DNA from: CAYQTO01 sp964420455
Lineage (GTDB): Bacteria; Sumerlaeota; Sumerlaeia; SLMS01
Assembly: GCA_964420455.1 (NCBI GenBank)
Contig: CAYQTO010000011.1
Span: 1-42,178, forward strand
Length of the DNA stretch: 42,178 nucleotides
Direction of reading: 5' to 3'
The translations under genes were made by a program, and so were the position numbers. How positions within the stretch are numbered: position 1 is the stretch's first letter; each line of letters starts with the position of its first letter. Positions 17,953 to 25,450 of this stretch are shown in pieces. Under the pieces are notes generated by a model. That model did no database searches, was not told where the DNA came from, and saw nothing but the letters and a program-made list of their open reading frames with translations.

Positions 17953-18837
17953 CTACTCCTGCTTAACGGGAGGGGTTTCGGTCATCATCCAGCCGTTGGG
18001 CCGGCGGGTGTCGAAGGGTTGGGTGATGGGATAACGGGCGGGGGCGAAAGGCCCCTCGTCGCTGAGGAGGGGGGCGAGTTCCGGGTCGGCAAGGACCTCG
18101 GTGATGGTGGTCTGTTCGCCGTTGACGGTGAGGGTTTCGGCGACGAGGCGGACTCCGTGGCTGTAGTCGGCGTAGTAGTCGACGTGAACGAGGGAGAGGG
18201 GCTGGATGGGTTGGTCGTTGAGTTGGTGCCAGCCGTAGATGGCGATGCGGGGCGGGGGGGGGCGTTGGCCGATCTGGGGGGTGACGACGATGTCTTTCTT
18301 GATGCCGCTGACGATGGGGCCGCGGGGCTGGCCGGCGATCTGGCCCTCGATGGCCTGGTGGGAGAGCCAGAAGACGGCGACGGTATCGATCTGGTAGTCG
18401 TTGGGGTGGAAGGGGCGTGGGGCCACCTGGATGCCGTTGGCGGCGTGGATGGCGTTGACCATGCGGCGGGTGGGGAGGACGGCGCGGGCGGTGTCGGCGA
18501 CCTGCTGGGCGAGGGGGGCGCTCATGGGGAGGCGGAAGAAGTCGTCGTCGGTGCCAACGCCGAGGTAGTCGGGGGCTACGTGGAAGGTGGCGGTGTGGCC
18601 GCCGTGGGTGACGGTAACGGGGACGAGGGTGCGGAGGAAGTCGGGGATGTTGCCGCGTTCGATTTCCTCGAAGATACGTTGTTCGCGGGCGCGGCGGGTG
18701 AGGTTGAGGATTTCGTCCTTGAAGGCGGCGCCGGTGATGGCGCCGTCGGGCCGGGGCGGCAGGGTGAGGACAGGTTGGGCCGTGGCGAAGGCGCCGATGG
18801 CAAGGAACAGGGCGAGCATGAGGGTCGGAATATTCAT
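17953..18837 (-). CDS. Uncharacterised secreted protein
   Basis: No function is assigned. The protein is 294 residues with a signal peptide (LMLALFLAIGAFATAQ, cleavage near residue 21). Notable blocks are APDYLGVGTDDDFFRLPMS (about 86-104), LPTRRMVNAIHAA, VSGIKKDIV, IAIYGWHQ and YADYSHGVRLV. I believe these blocks recur in secreted proteins of many bacteria, but I cannot name a family. The clustered Asp, His and Tyr residues look like an active or binding site (inference). I chose the ATG at 18837; an in-frame extension reaches 19092, but its sequence is Pro/Arg-rich and reads like non-coding. No strong ribosome site is seen. Its 3' end faces the tRNA gene. Confidence 0.8.
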   Translation of the reverse strand: MNIPTLMLALFLAIGAFATAQPVLTLPPRPDGAITGAAFKDEILNLTRRAREQRIFEEIERGNIPDFLRTLVPVTVTHGGHTATFHVAPDYLGVGTDDDFFRLPMSAPLAQQVADTARAVLPTRRMVNAIHAANGIQVAPRPFHPNDYQIDTVAVFWLSHQAIEGQIAGQPRGPIVSGIKKDIVVTPQIGQRPPPPRIAIYGWHQLNDQPIQPLSLVHVDYYADYSHGVRLVAETLTVNGEQTTITEVLADPELAPLLSDEGPFAPARYPITQPFDTRRPNGWMMTETPPVKQE

Positions 18838-19119
18838 GGCAGGAAGATGGCAGGCAGGGGCCGAGGAGGGAAAGCGGAGAGTGGAGGGTGAGTGTGCATC
18901 GTGTGGAAGCTTGTTTGGGGGCCGGCCGGCTTTCGCCGTGGAGCGGCAACCGAGGGGATGGAAGGGAGGGACGTGTCGTGTGCGCGCCGGGACCGGGCGC
19001 CAAGGGGGGGATTCTCCTCGGTTAAGTATCGCCGGGCAGGGAGGTGATGGGGGCTTTCGACCTCGCCCTTGGGGAAGGCGACGCGGCACCATTGGTCATC
19101 ACTGTTGAGGAAATCATCG

Positions 19120-19866
19120 ATGACTCTGTCCGAACGCCAGGAGCGGCTTTGCTCCAGCCACGACTTCGACTTCTCAAATCTCCGGGCTCTGTTTCTTAAC
19201 TGCACGCTCAAGCGCACGCCCGAGATGTCGCACACGGAGGGTCTCGCGCGCGTTTCCATGGCGATCATGGAGAGGAACGGCATCGCGGTGGAAGCGATCC
19301 GGCCGGTGGATCACCAGATCGCCTTTGGAATGTACCCGGACATGAGGGAGCACGGTTGCAAGGAGGACGGTTGGCCGGCGATCCAGGAGAAGGTGATGGC
19401 GGCGGACATTTTGGTGATCTGCACGTCGATCTGGCTGGGCGAGAAGTCCTCCGTCTGTACGCAGGCGATCGAGCGTCTGTACGCCAGTTCCGGGGTCCTT
19501 AACGAGAAGGGTCAGTACACCTACTATGGGCGTGTTGGCGGCTGCCTGGTGACCGGGAACGAAGATGGGGTGAAGCATTGTGCGATGAGCGTGCTGTTCG
19601 CGCTCCAGCACATTGGATATACGATTCCGCCCCAGGTGGATGCGGGGTGGATCGGCGAGGCGGGGCCGGGGCCGTCGTACATGGACCCGGGGTCCGGCGG
19701 GCCCGAGAACGACTTCACCCAGCGGAACACCACGTTCATGACGTGGAACCTGATGCATCTGGCGCGGATGCTGAAGGAGGCGGGAGGCATTCCGGCGCAC
19801 GGGAACCAGCGGTCCGAATGGGCGGCGGGGTGCCGGTTTGATCATCCGAACCCGGATTACCGATAG
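19120..19866 (+). CDS. Flavodoxin-fold NAD(P)H:FMN reductase-like protein
   Basis: This is a likely FMN-binding oxidoreductase of the NADPH-dependent FMN reductase/flavodoxin superfamily, 248 residues long. The first beta strand and phosphate-binding turn are ALFLNCTLKRTPEMSHTE (about 23-40), where the family usually has NGSPR-x-S. The second typical block is ADILVICTSIWLGEKSS (about 97-113), matching the A-x-P-x-Y/W-x-G region. VGGCLVTGNEDGVKH follows. The C-terminal part (PSYMDPGSGGPEND, then NLMHLARML) is usual for the larger members. GAGGA at 19106-19110 is nine bases before the ATG at 19120. Substrate is unknown, and nothing in the neighbourhood reveals a partner. Confidence 0.85.
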   Translation: MTLSERQERLCSSHDFDFSNLRALFLNCTLKRTPEMSHTEGLARVSMAIMERNGIAVEAIRPVDHQIAFGMYPDMREHGCKEDGWPAIQEKVMAADILVICTSIWLGEKSSVCTQAIERLYASSGVLNEKGQYTYYGRVGGCLVTGNEDGVKHCAMSVLFALQHIGYTIPPQVDAGWIGEAGPGPSYMDPGSGGPENDFTQRNTTFMTWNLMHLARMLKEAGGIPAHGNQRSEWAAGCRFDHPNPDYR

Positions 19867-20025
19867 GGGGGACGCTTGTCGACGCGGCCGATGGCCGGGC
19901 GGGCGTGATTGATCCGCTTTCCCTTTCGGTTCTCCGAACCCATCCGGACAATGCTTGCCAACCGCGTCTGTTCCGCCGATGGTAAGATGCGAAGGATTGA
20001 CATCTCCCTGAAAAAGGCCGTGCGA

Positions 20026-21291
20026 ATGCGATATCCTCTTTTTGCGATGACCGTGGCGACTGCGCTGGTCGCGACGCCGCTCGCGGGTCAGATGGACTCC
20101 GGTACAGACGGCGCGGTTGACGCGGATGCCCTGTATGCACGCGTTGCGGAGCATTACGGCGGACTTGAAGGGATCGCCTTCGAGCAGGCCTTTGTGGTCG
20201 GGCTCACCAATGCATCGTCCAACGAGATTCGCACCCTTGTGAAGGCGCGCCAGCCCAACCTGCTCCGTTTGGAGCCTGCCCCCGGCGACCCGGGCGACCA
20301 GCAATCGCCCCTCTTCGTCTCCGACGGCACGACGGTGTCCATCGAGGTGCCGGGTCGGGGCGATACGGTGATCCAGCAACCGGCGGGCGCCGATTTTGGC
20401 GGATTGCTCGTGGAGACCGGGTTTCACAGCATGGGGATGGTCACGTTCTCAATGCCCCTGTTCGCGCCCAGCATGTTCGAGGCTGGAGCGGACAGCGAAG
20501 TGGAGTACCTTGGCCGGGAGGAAGTCGACGGGGTGGAGGCCCACCGGCTCCGGGCGCGGCATCGCGGGATCGATCCGACGTCCGCAGGGAACCTGATCGA
20601 CTGGACCAGCGAGTTCCTTGTGGCGGCGGAGGGCGACCCGTGGGTCCTTCAGGTGACGCCGGATTTGGCCCCCTTTGCGAAGGAGGATGGCCGGCCGGAT
20701 GTCTCCGTCACCGTTTCCTTCCGGGAACAGGAGGCCAACCCGGCTTTTGCCGCGGACACATTTGTCTATACGATCCGTGAGGACGTGGAAGTCGTTGGGT
20801 CGATAGAGGAGTTGATGGAGCAGGCGCGGCCGGAGGGGAGCGGCCCCGCGGTGGGCGAGGAGGTGGCGGACTTCACCCTGGGCTCTCTCGGCGGTGAGGA
20901 GGTGACCCTTTCCTCCTATCGGGGGGAGAAGATCGTGGTGCTGGATTTCTGGGCAACGTGGTGCCCACCGTGTGTTCGCGGGCTGCCGGTGGTGACGGAG
21001 GTGACTTCCTCCATGGCGGGCGAGGGGGTGGTGTTTTGGGCGGTGAACCTCCGCGAGGACAGCGAGACGATCCGTCGTTTTCTCGAGGCAAACGATCTCG
21101 CGTCGGTGCCGGTGCTGCTGGACGAGGAGGGTGCGGTAGGGGCGGCCTTCGGCATCCAGTCGATCCCGACGACGCTCGTGATCGACCGGGAGGGGCGGCT
21201 TGCGGCGAGCAAGATGGGGGTGAATCCGGACCTGGCGGCTTACGAGGCGGGCTTTCGTGAGATGGTGCGGAAGGTGGTGGTGGGGAACTGA
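20026..21291 (+). CDS. Secreted LolA-like domain fused to a TlpA-type thioredoxin
   Basis: This is a predicted periplasmic thiol-disulfide protein of 421 residues. A signal peptide ends near residue 21 (ALVATPLAG). Residues about 30-255 resemble the DUF2092/LolA-like beta fold (LYARVAEHYGGLEGI, LFVSDGTTVSIE, then YLGREEVDGVEAHRLRA). Residues about 275-415 are a TlpA/ResA thioredoxin with FWATWCPPC (Cys313, Cys316) and the cis-Pro loop SIPTTLVIDREG. Such thioredoxins reduce apocytochrome or other exported proteins, and the window also encodes System II cytochrome maturation, though 17 kb away. The start is uncertain: GTG at 20020 or ATG at 19987 are alternatives. GTCTATAC at 20764 encodes VYT between the two domains. 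It converges with phoU (34 bp). Confidence 0.88.
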   Translation: MRYPLFAMTVATALVATPLAGQMDSGTDGAVDADALYARVAEHYGGLEGIAFEQAFVVGLTNASSNEIRTLVKARQPNLLRLEPAPGDPGDQQSPLFVSDGTTVSIEVPGRGDTVIQQPAGADFGGLLVETGFHSMGMVTFSMPLFAPSMFEAGADSEVEYLGREEVDGVEAHRLRARHRGIDPTSAGNLIDWTSEFLVAAEGDPWVLQVTPDLAPFAKEDGRPDVSVTVSFREQEANPAFAADTFVYTIREDVEVVGSIEELMEQARPEGSGPAVGEEVADFTLGSLGGEEVTLSSYRGEKIVVLDFWATWCPPCVRGLPVVTEVTSSMAGEGVVFWAVNLREDSETIRRFLEANDLASVPVLLDEEGAVGAAFGIQSIPTTLVIDREGRLAASKMGVNPDLAAYEAGFREMVRKVVVGN

Positions 21292-21325
21292 CGGGCCGTC
21301 TGGGTAAGGGCGGGGTGACGTGGGA

Positions 21326-22000
21326 TCAGGCGGTGTCGCGCTGGGAGCGATGATGGCGCAGCTCGCCGCTCGTGATGAAGTGAATTTCGTCAGCGATGTC
21401 GACTGCGAGGTCGGCGATGCGTTCGAGTGACTTGCTGACGCCGAGGGCGTTCGTGGCCTGGTAGATCATGTCGGGCCGGTCGCGGCCGATCTCGATGAGC
21501 TGGACGATGGTGGTTTGGTTGAGTTGGTCGATCTCGTCGTCGCGGAGGCGCAGGCCGTTGGCCGCCATGGCATCGAGGCTTTCCACGGCACGGATGGAGT
21601 CATCCCACAGGGCGCGGACGAGTTCGTAGCTGCGGGGGATATCGACGAAGGGGCGGAGTGAGGGCTTGTCGGCAATGCGCAGGGTGGTCTGGGCGATGTT
21701 TCCGGCGAGGTCGCCGGCCCGCTCGATGTTGGAATTGATGCGCAGGAGCGCCACGAGCATCCGCAAGTCGCGGGCAACCGGTTGGTTGAGGGCAATCAGG
21801 TGGATGATCTGTTCCTCGTGGGAGTCCTCGAGAATATCGAGCGGCGTGTCCTGTTCGATGACCTCGCGGGCGAGGACGGGATCCTTGGCAACGAAGGCGG
21901 CGATGCTGTCCCCCACCAGCTTGCCCGCACGGGTCCCCATTTCAGCGATCGAGCGCTGAACCTTGGCGACCTGACTGTTAAAGTACAAACTGACGGGCAT
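21326..22000 (-). CDS. phoU: Phosphate signalling regulator PhoU
   Basis: PhoU is a cytoplasmic helical protein that links the Pst phosphate transporter to PhoR and represses the Pho regulon when phosphate is ample. The protein is 224 residues, the usual length. Both metal-binding E-x3-D repeats are present: NSNIERAGDLAGNIA (about 89-103) and SKSLERIADLAVDIADEIHF (about 189-208). The gene stands alone here: no pstSCAB or phoBR is in the window, although phoU commonly ends a pst operon. The ATG at 22000 faces speD across a 370-bp spacer holding a Pho-box-like site, which would fit autoregulation but is not proven. Confidence 0.95.
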   Translation of the reverse strand: MPVSLYFNSQVAKVQRSIAEMGTRAGKLVGDSIAAFVAKDPVLAREVIEQDTPLDILEDSHEEQIIHLIALNQPVARDLRMLVALLRINSNIERAGDLAGNIAQTTLRIADKPSLRPFVDIPRSYELVRALWDDSIRAVESLDAMAANGLRLRDDEIDQLNQTTIVQLIEIGRDRPDMIYQATNALGVSKSLERIADLAVDIADEIHFITSGELRHHRSQRDTA

Positions 22001-22148
22001 CGGCGGGACGCTTTCCGCTGGATGAAGAATAGAAAGATAGTGTCAGGCAGACTCCCCAATCAACAAGAATAGGGCCTTTTCCACAAATTGTCATGGGTGG
22101 GGGGCGAAAGCCGGGGAAAATCGCTTTAACATGTCGATTCTCAAGGAT

Positions 22149-22168
22149 CTGTCATGGTTCTGTGACAG
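22149..22168. promoter_or_regulatory. Pho-box-like element
   Basis: CTGTCAT and CTGTGAC are 7-mers separated by four bases, the layout of a PhoB box (two CTGTCAT-type repeats, 4-bp linker). The same bases also read as the inverted repeat CTGTCA-8-TGACAG, so a dimeric regulator of another type is equally possible. It is 149 bp upstream of phoU and 203 bp upstream of speD. Only one copy is seen. Confidence 0.35.
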
Positions 22169-22356
22169 GCCGCCGGGGAGAAAAGAGGGCCACTGATCCA
22201 CTTCGCGGCTTGACCCGGCCGAAAAGGAGCCGGCTTTTGAACGGTGCCGCTGCGGCGGAATCGCCAACCCTCTGCGGCCCGGTCACTCGTCTCGCGAGGT
22301 CCGATCGGGGCAGGGGGTTTTTCGTCGCGGTCACGGCGGCGCATCCATCCCAAGCG

Positions 22357-22364
22357 AAAGGAGG
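22357..22364 (+). promoter_or_regulatory. Strong Shine-Dalgarno of speD
   Basis: AAAGGAGG lies six bases before the ATG at 22371, the best ribosome site in the window. It fixes the start and predicts efficient translation. Confidence 0.8.
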
Positions 22365-22370
22365 CCCCCT

Positions 22371-22796
22371 ATGATCCAGTCCCTTGGACGCCATATCCTT
22401 GCGGAATTCCATGGCTGTGATCCCGACATCCTCGACGATGTGGACCGTGTGGAACAGGAGATGACGGAGGCGGCGCGGCGCGCCAGCGCCACGATCGTCT
22501 CAACCACGTTCCATCGCTTTAATCCCTACGGCATCAGCGGCGTTGTCGTCATTGCCGAGAGCCACTTGGCGATTCACACCTGGCCGGAGTATGGTTACGC
22601 CAGCGTGGACCTCTACACCTGTGGCGAGGAGTGCGACCCGTGGGCGGCGATGGACTACCTGTCCGGCGCCCTGTCCGCCGACCGGGTGGAACCGACGGAA
22701 CTCCGCCGGGGAAAGCTCGACACGAACGGTCGTCCGCTGCTCCACAAGCCGGTCGAGGTCATCAGCCATTCGGCCACCCCGGCCGCGCCCACTTAA
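22371..22796 (+). CDS. speD: S-adenosylmethionine decarboxylase proenzyme (SpeD/SpeH type)
   Basis: This enzyme decarboxylates S-adenosylmethionine to supply the aminopropyl group for spermidine. The 141-residue proenzyme cleaves itself between Glu63 and Ser64 in AESHLAIHTWPE, and Ser64 becomes the pyruvoyl cofactor. His69 and Cys84 (LYTCG) match the processing and catalytic residues of the short bacterial class 1B enzymes. Length and motifs are complete. No spermidine synthase (speE) is next to it, unlike in many genomes, so the partner must be elsewhere. A probable terminator follows at 22853-22898. Confidence 0.95.
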   Translation: MIQSLGRHILAEFHGCDPDILDDVDRVEQEMTEAARRASATIVSTTFHRFNPYGISGVVVIAESHLAIHTWPEYGYASVDLYTCGEECDPWAAMDYLSGALSADRVEPTELRRGKLDTNGRPLLHKPVEVISHSATPAAPT

Positions 22797-22852
22797 CTGA
22801 CGAGGCTCCGTTGCGAGCCCGGGGCCGCCGGCCTTCAACCCCTTCCCTCCGC

Positions 22853-22898
22853 CTCCCCCTCGCGCCCAGAACCCCCCGCCGAGGGGGAGTTGGTTTTT
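22853..22898 (+). terminator. Probable intrinsic terminator after speD
   Basis: A perfect 10-bp repeat (22853-22862 with 22880-22889) has a 17-base loop and is followed by TTGGTTTTT. The large loop and C-rich setting lower confidence. Confidence 0.6.
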
Positions 22899-22995
22899 CC
22901 CCCTCCTGCCTCCCGCTGTCTCCCCGCCTGGCCCTCCCCAACCCGGCTCCTCCCCCTCCCGGCGTAGAAGGGACTCCCCTGCTGAACTCCCGCGC

Positions 22996-23778
22996 TTATT
23001 CGCCGCTTTTCCGGCGCTGCCTTTCCCAGACGAAGGCGTATTTCAGGAAGACCGAGTGGGCGGCCATCCAGCAGATGATGAAGCCGGCGAGTCCATCGCG
23101 CCAGCCGCCGTAGAGCACGTATTGCCGCAGGAACCGCCAAGCGGGACGGGCGGCGAGGTGCAGGAGGGTCACGCGGCGCGTGCGGGTTGCGCGGTCTTCG
23201 CTGGCCCAGGCGGCGTAGCGCCCGTGCTTGCGCAGGTACTGGTCGAAGCTGTCGAAGGTGTAATGGAGGAGGCGCCCGCGGAGGCGCCCCACGCGCAGAG
23301 GGGGGGGCTCGCGCGCGACCACGTCCGCGTGCACATGCCTGTCCTCGTACTTCCCCCGGTCGCGGCGAAAGAGGCGAAGCACATCATCCCGTTGCCAACC
23401 GCATCCGGTAATGCGCTGGCCGAGGAAGTGGTTTGTCCGGTGGATACGGTAGCCGTCGGCGGGTTGGGCGGAGGCGAGGACGCCCCGGATTTCCTCCGCC
23501 AGTTCCGGCGTCACCCGTTCGTCGGTATCCACAACGAGGATCCAGGGGTGGGTGGCCTGGGGGATGGCCCAGTTCTTCTGGGCTGCGGAGTTGACGTACT
23601 CGTGGATGAGGACCCGGTCCGCCAGGGAGCGGGCGATTTCCTCGGTGCGGTCGGTGCTGGCGGTGTCGACGACCACGAGCAGTTCGTCGGCGAGGGGCCT
23701 CGCACTCTCCAGGCACGCCGCAAGATGTCCCTCGGCATTGCCCGCAGGCACCAGCACGGTGAGTTTTGCCCTTTCCAT
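22996..23778 (-). CDS. Family 2 glycosyltransferase, WaaE/KdtX-like
   Basis: This is a cytoplasmic or membrane-associated inverting glycosyltransferase (GT2), 260 residues. The nucleotide-sugar fold starts with LTVLVPAGNAEGHLAACLES; VVDTASTDRTEEIA follows, and the metal-binding DxD is VVDTDERV (about 88-95). QKNWAIPQATHPW and GCGWQRDDVLRLFRRDRGKYEDRHVH are characteristic of the WaaE/KdtX branch, whose known members add sugars to lipopolysaccharide core. The C-terminal part (about 225-250) is hydrophobic and may contact the membrane. I chose the ATG at 23778; an in-frame TTG at 23793 would add five residues. The acceptor is not known. It is divergent from the 49-residue gene at 24036. Confidence 0.88.
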   Translation of the reverse strand: MERAKLTVLVPAGNAEGHLAACLESARPLADELLVVVDTASTDRTEEIARSLADRVLIHEYVNSAAQKNWAIPQATHPWILVVDTDERVTPELAEEIRGVLASAQPADGYRIHRTNHFLGQRITGCGWQRDDVLRLFRRDRGKYEDRHVHADVVAREPPPLRVGRLRGRLLHYTFDSFDQYLRKHGRYAAWASEDRATRTRRVTLLHLAARPAWRFLRQYVLYGGWRDGLAGFIICWMAAHSVFLKYAFVWERQRRKSGE

Positions 23779-24035
23779 GGCCGTGATTCCCAACGAGGGG
23801 GGGGCACCGCGGCAATTCGGATTCCCCCACCGCCGCCCCGACCGTTTTCTTCGCCTGCTGCGGCACGAGCACCGGCCCCTGCCATCCCGCCGCAGTGGCC
23901 GGAGGGCATTCCCGATTTCGCGATCCCCCCGGGGTTGCTCCTGCCTTGCCGGGGGCGAAGAGGCTTGCGGTTCCGTGCCCGGCCACCTAGCCCACTAGCG
24001 GCCAGTGGCCCATCCCCATCGGACCCCCGGAGATC

Positions 24036-24185
24036 ATGGAACCGAAACAGATCGTCATGCTGACGCTGCTCATTGTCGGAGCCATCGCGGGCTGCGGTTA
24101 TGTCGTCTATTGGCTGAACAAGGTTGATCAGCAGACTGAGCGGGAGGGAGATTCGAGCGGCTCTCACGATCACGGCGCCCACTGA
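24036..24185 (+). CDS. Small single-pass membrane protein with His-rich tail
   Basis: This is a 49-residue frame. It reads MEPKQIVMLTLLIVGAIAGC at the N terminus, then one transmembrane segment (about 7-26) and a charged tail ending SSGSHDHGAH. GGAG at 24029-24032 precedes the ATG by three bases, a rather short spacing. IAGC could serve as a lipobox, but the hydrophobic stretch continues past it, so a simple membrane anchor is likelier. Four of the last eight residues before the stop are His or Asp, which could bind metal (inference). It ends 27 bp before the family 4 glycosyltransferase and is probably co-transcribed with it. I do not recognise a family. Confidence 0.6.
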   Translation: MEPKQIVMLTLLIVGAIAGCGYVVYWLNKVDQQTEREGDSSGSHDHGAH

Positions 24186-24212
24186 TCCCGCCGGCCGCTC
24201 GGCTCCTCGTTC

Positions 24213-25340
24213 ATGCGCATCCTTATCGATGCCCGCTATCTCGACGGTACCTTCTCGGGCATCGCCACCTACTCGACCCAGCTTCTGCTGCATCTGGCGC
24301 GGATCGACCAGGCGAACGAATACGTGGTGCTTGTCCGTCCCGGTTACCGGTCGCCGCCGGACCTGGGCGAGAACTTTCGCTTTGTGACCTACGCCCCCAA
24401 GCCGGTGAGCCTTGCGACCCTGTTCCGGCTCGGATCCTACGTGGATGATCTGGGGGTGGATCTGCTCCACAGCCTGTTCCCGTTGGCGCCGCTGGGGATG
24501 AAGACGCCGCTGATGGTGACGCTCCACGACCTGCAGCCGCTGGTGGATCCGGACTTCTCGGGGCGTCGGCCCCTTCCTCTCCGCCTTGGCTACCGCCTCT
24601 TCTACCGCACCATGTACCCGGCAGTGATGAACCGGGCGAAGTGGGTCGCCACCGTGAGCTATACAACACGGGACAATGCGCTGGCGCAGTATCCCTGGCT
24701 GCGGGGCAAGGTGCTCGTGGTGCCGTCGGGGCTGGAGAAGTCGGCCTTCGACCCGCCCGCGGTCTCCGCCGCCGACATCGAGGCGCGCCACGGCGTCCGG
24801 CGCCCCTACGTGCTGTACGTGGGATCGACCCGGCCGAACAAGAACCTCCCCAACATGATCTCGGGCTTTGCATCGTATAGACGACGGAGTGGCGACAAGG
24901 CGACCGAGTTCGTGCTCGTGGTGAAGCGCGACCGCTTCTATCGCGACGTGCGGCGCAGGCTGAAGATCGAAGGGGTGCAGGACCACGTGCGGGTCCTGAA
25001 CCAGGTGAGTGAGGGGGACCGCCATGCGCTGGTGTGCCGGGCATCGCTGTTCCTGTTTGCAACACGGCACGAGGGATTCGGATTTCCGGCGTTGGAGGCG
25101 ATGGCGGCGGGGGTGCCGGTGGTGGCGGGGGAATCGGGGGCCTTGCCGGAGATTTGCGGGGATGCGGCGTGGTTCGTGGATCCGGACGATCCGGAGTCCA
25201 TCGCCGACGGGATGATCAAGCTGCTGGGTGATCCGGGGGAGTATGCGATGCTGGCGGAGCGGGGGCGACGACGGGCGGAGGTGTTCGATTGGGAAGCGGC
25301 GGCGCGGCAGGTGCGGGACATTTACCAACTGCTGTTTTGA
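24213..25340 (+). CDS. Family 4 (group 1) glycosyltransferase
   Basis: This is a retaining GT-B glycosyltransferase of 375 residues. The N-terminal domain has IDARYLDGTFSGIATYSTQL (about 5-24) and DLLHSLFPLAP; the LHDL block at about 109-112 is typical. The C-terminal domain has YVLYVGSTRPNKNL (about 207-220) and the E-x7-E block HEGFGFPALEAMAAG (about 286-300), which binds the nucleotide diphosphate. The family builds cell-surface polysaccharides and glycolipids; donor and acceptor cannot be told. The nearby GT2 gene suggests a small surface-glycan locus. A GTATAGAC octamer lies antisense at 24876-24883; there the gene uses an AGA arginine codon. Confidence 0.93.
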   Translation: MRILIDARYLDGTFSGIATYSTQLLLHLARIDQANEYVVLVRPGYRSPPDLGENFRFVTYAPKPVSLATLFRLGSYVDDLGVDLLHSLFPLAPLGMKTPLMVTLHDLQPLVDPDFSGRRPLPLRLGYRLFYRTMYPAVMNRAKWVATVSYTTRDNALAQYPWLRGKVLVVPSGLEKSAFDPPAVSAADIEARHGVRRPYVLYVGSTRPNKNLPNMISGFASYRRRSGDKATEFVLVVKRDRFYRDVRRRLKIEGVQDHVRVLNQVSEGDRHALVCRASLFLFATRHEGFGFPALEAMAAGVPVVAGESGALPEICGDAAWFVDPDDPESIADGMIKLLGDPGEYAMLAERGRRRAEVFDWEAAARQVRDIYQLLF

Positions 25341-25435
25341 GGGTGTTGCTGGCGGGTAAAATTTCCGCTCGAATCGGTCCAAAAACCTCTTGCCAAGACG
25401 TAAGCGGTTGCGAAAGCGTCCAGCACTTCCCTCCT

Positions 25436-25442
25436 AAAGGAG
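25436..25442 (+). promoter_or_regulatory. Shine-Dalgarno inside a small inverted repeat
   Basis: AAAGGAG is eight bases before the ATG at 25451. CTCC TAAA GGAG (25431-25442) could fold into a 4-bp hairpin that would hide the site. The stem is short, so an effect is uncertain. Confidence 0.5.
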
Positions 25443-25450
25443 CCAACCCC

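Larger units (their letters stand above)
22001..22370. other. Divergent spacer between phoU and speD
   Basis: This 370-bp stretch has no convincing gene; the short frames in it look like chance. It contains a Pho-box-like element (22149-22168), a lone TTGTCAT half-site (22088-22094) and, near its right end, the speD ribosome site. TTGACC at 22210 could be a -35 for speD, but no good -10 follows. It must carry the promoters of both flanking genes. Confidence 0.6.

Noticed and set aside
22201..22238. speD promoter with TTGACC at 22210
   Set aside because: No acceptable -10 hexamer at 16-18 bp; left as a mention only.
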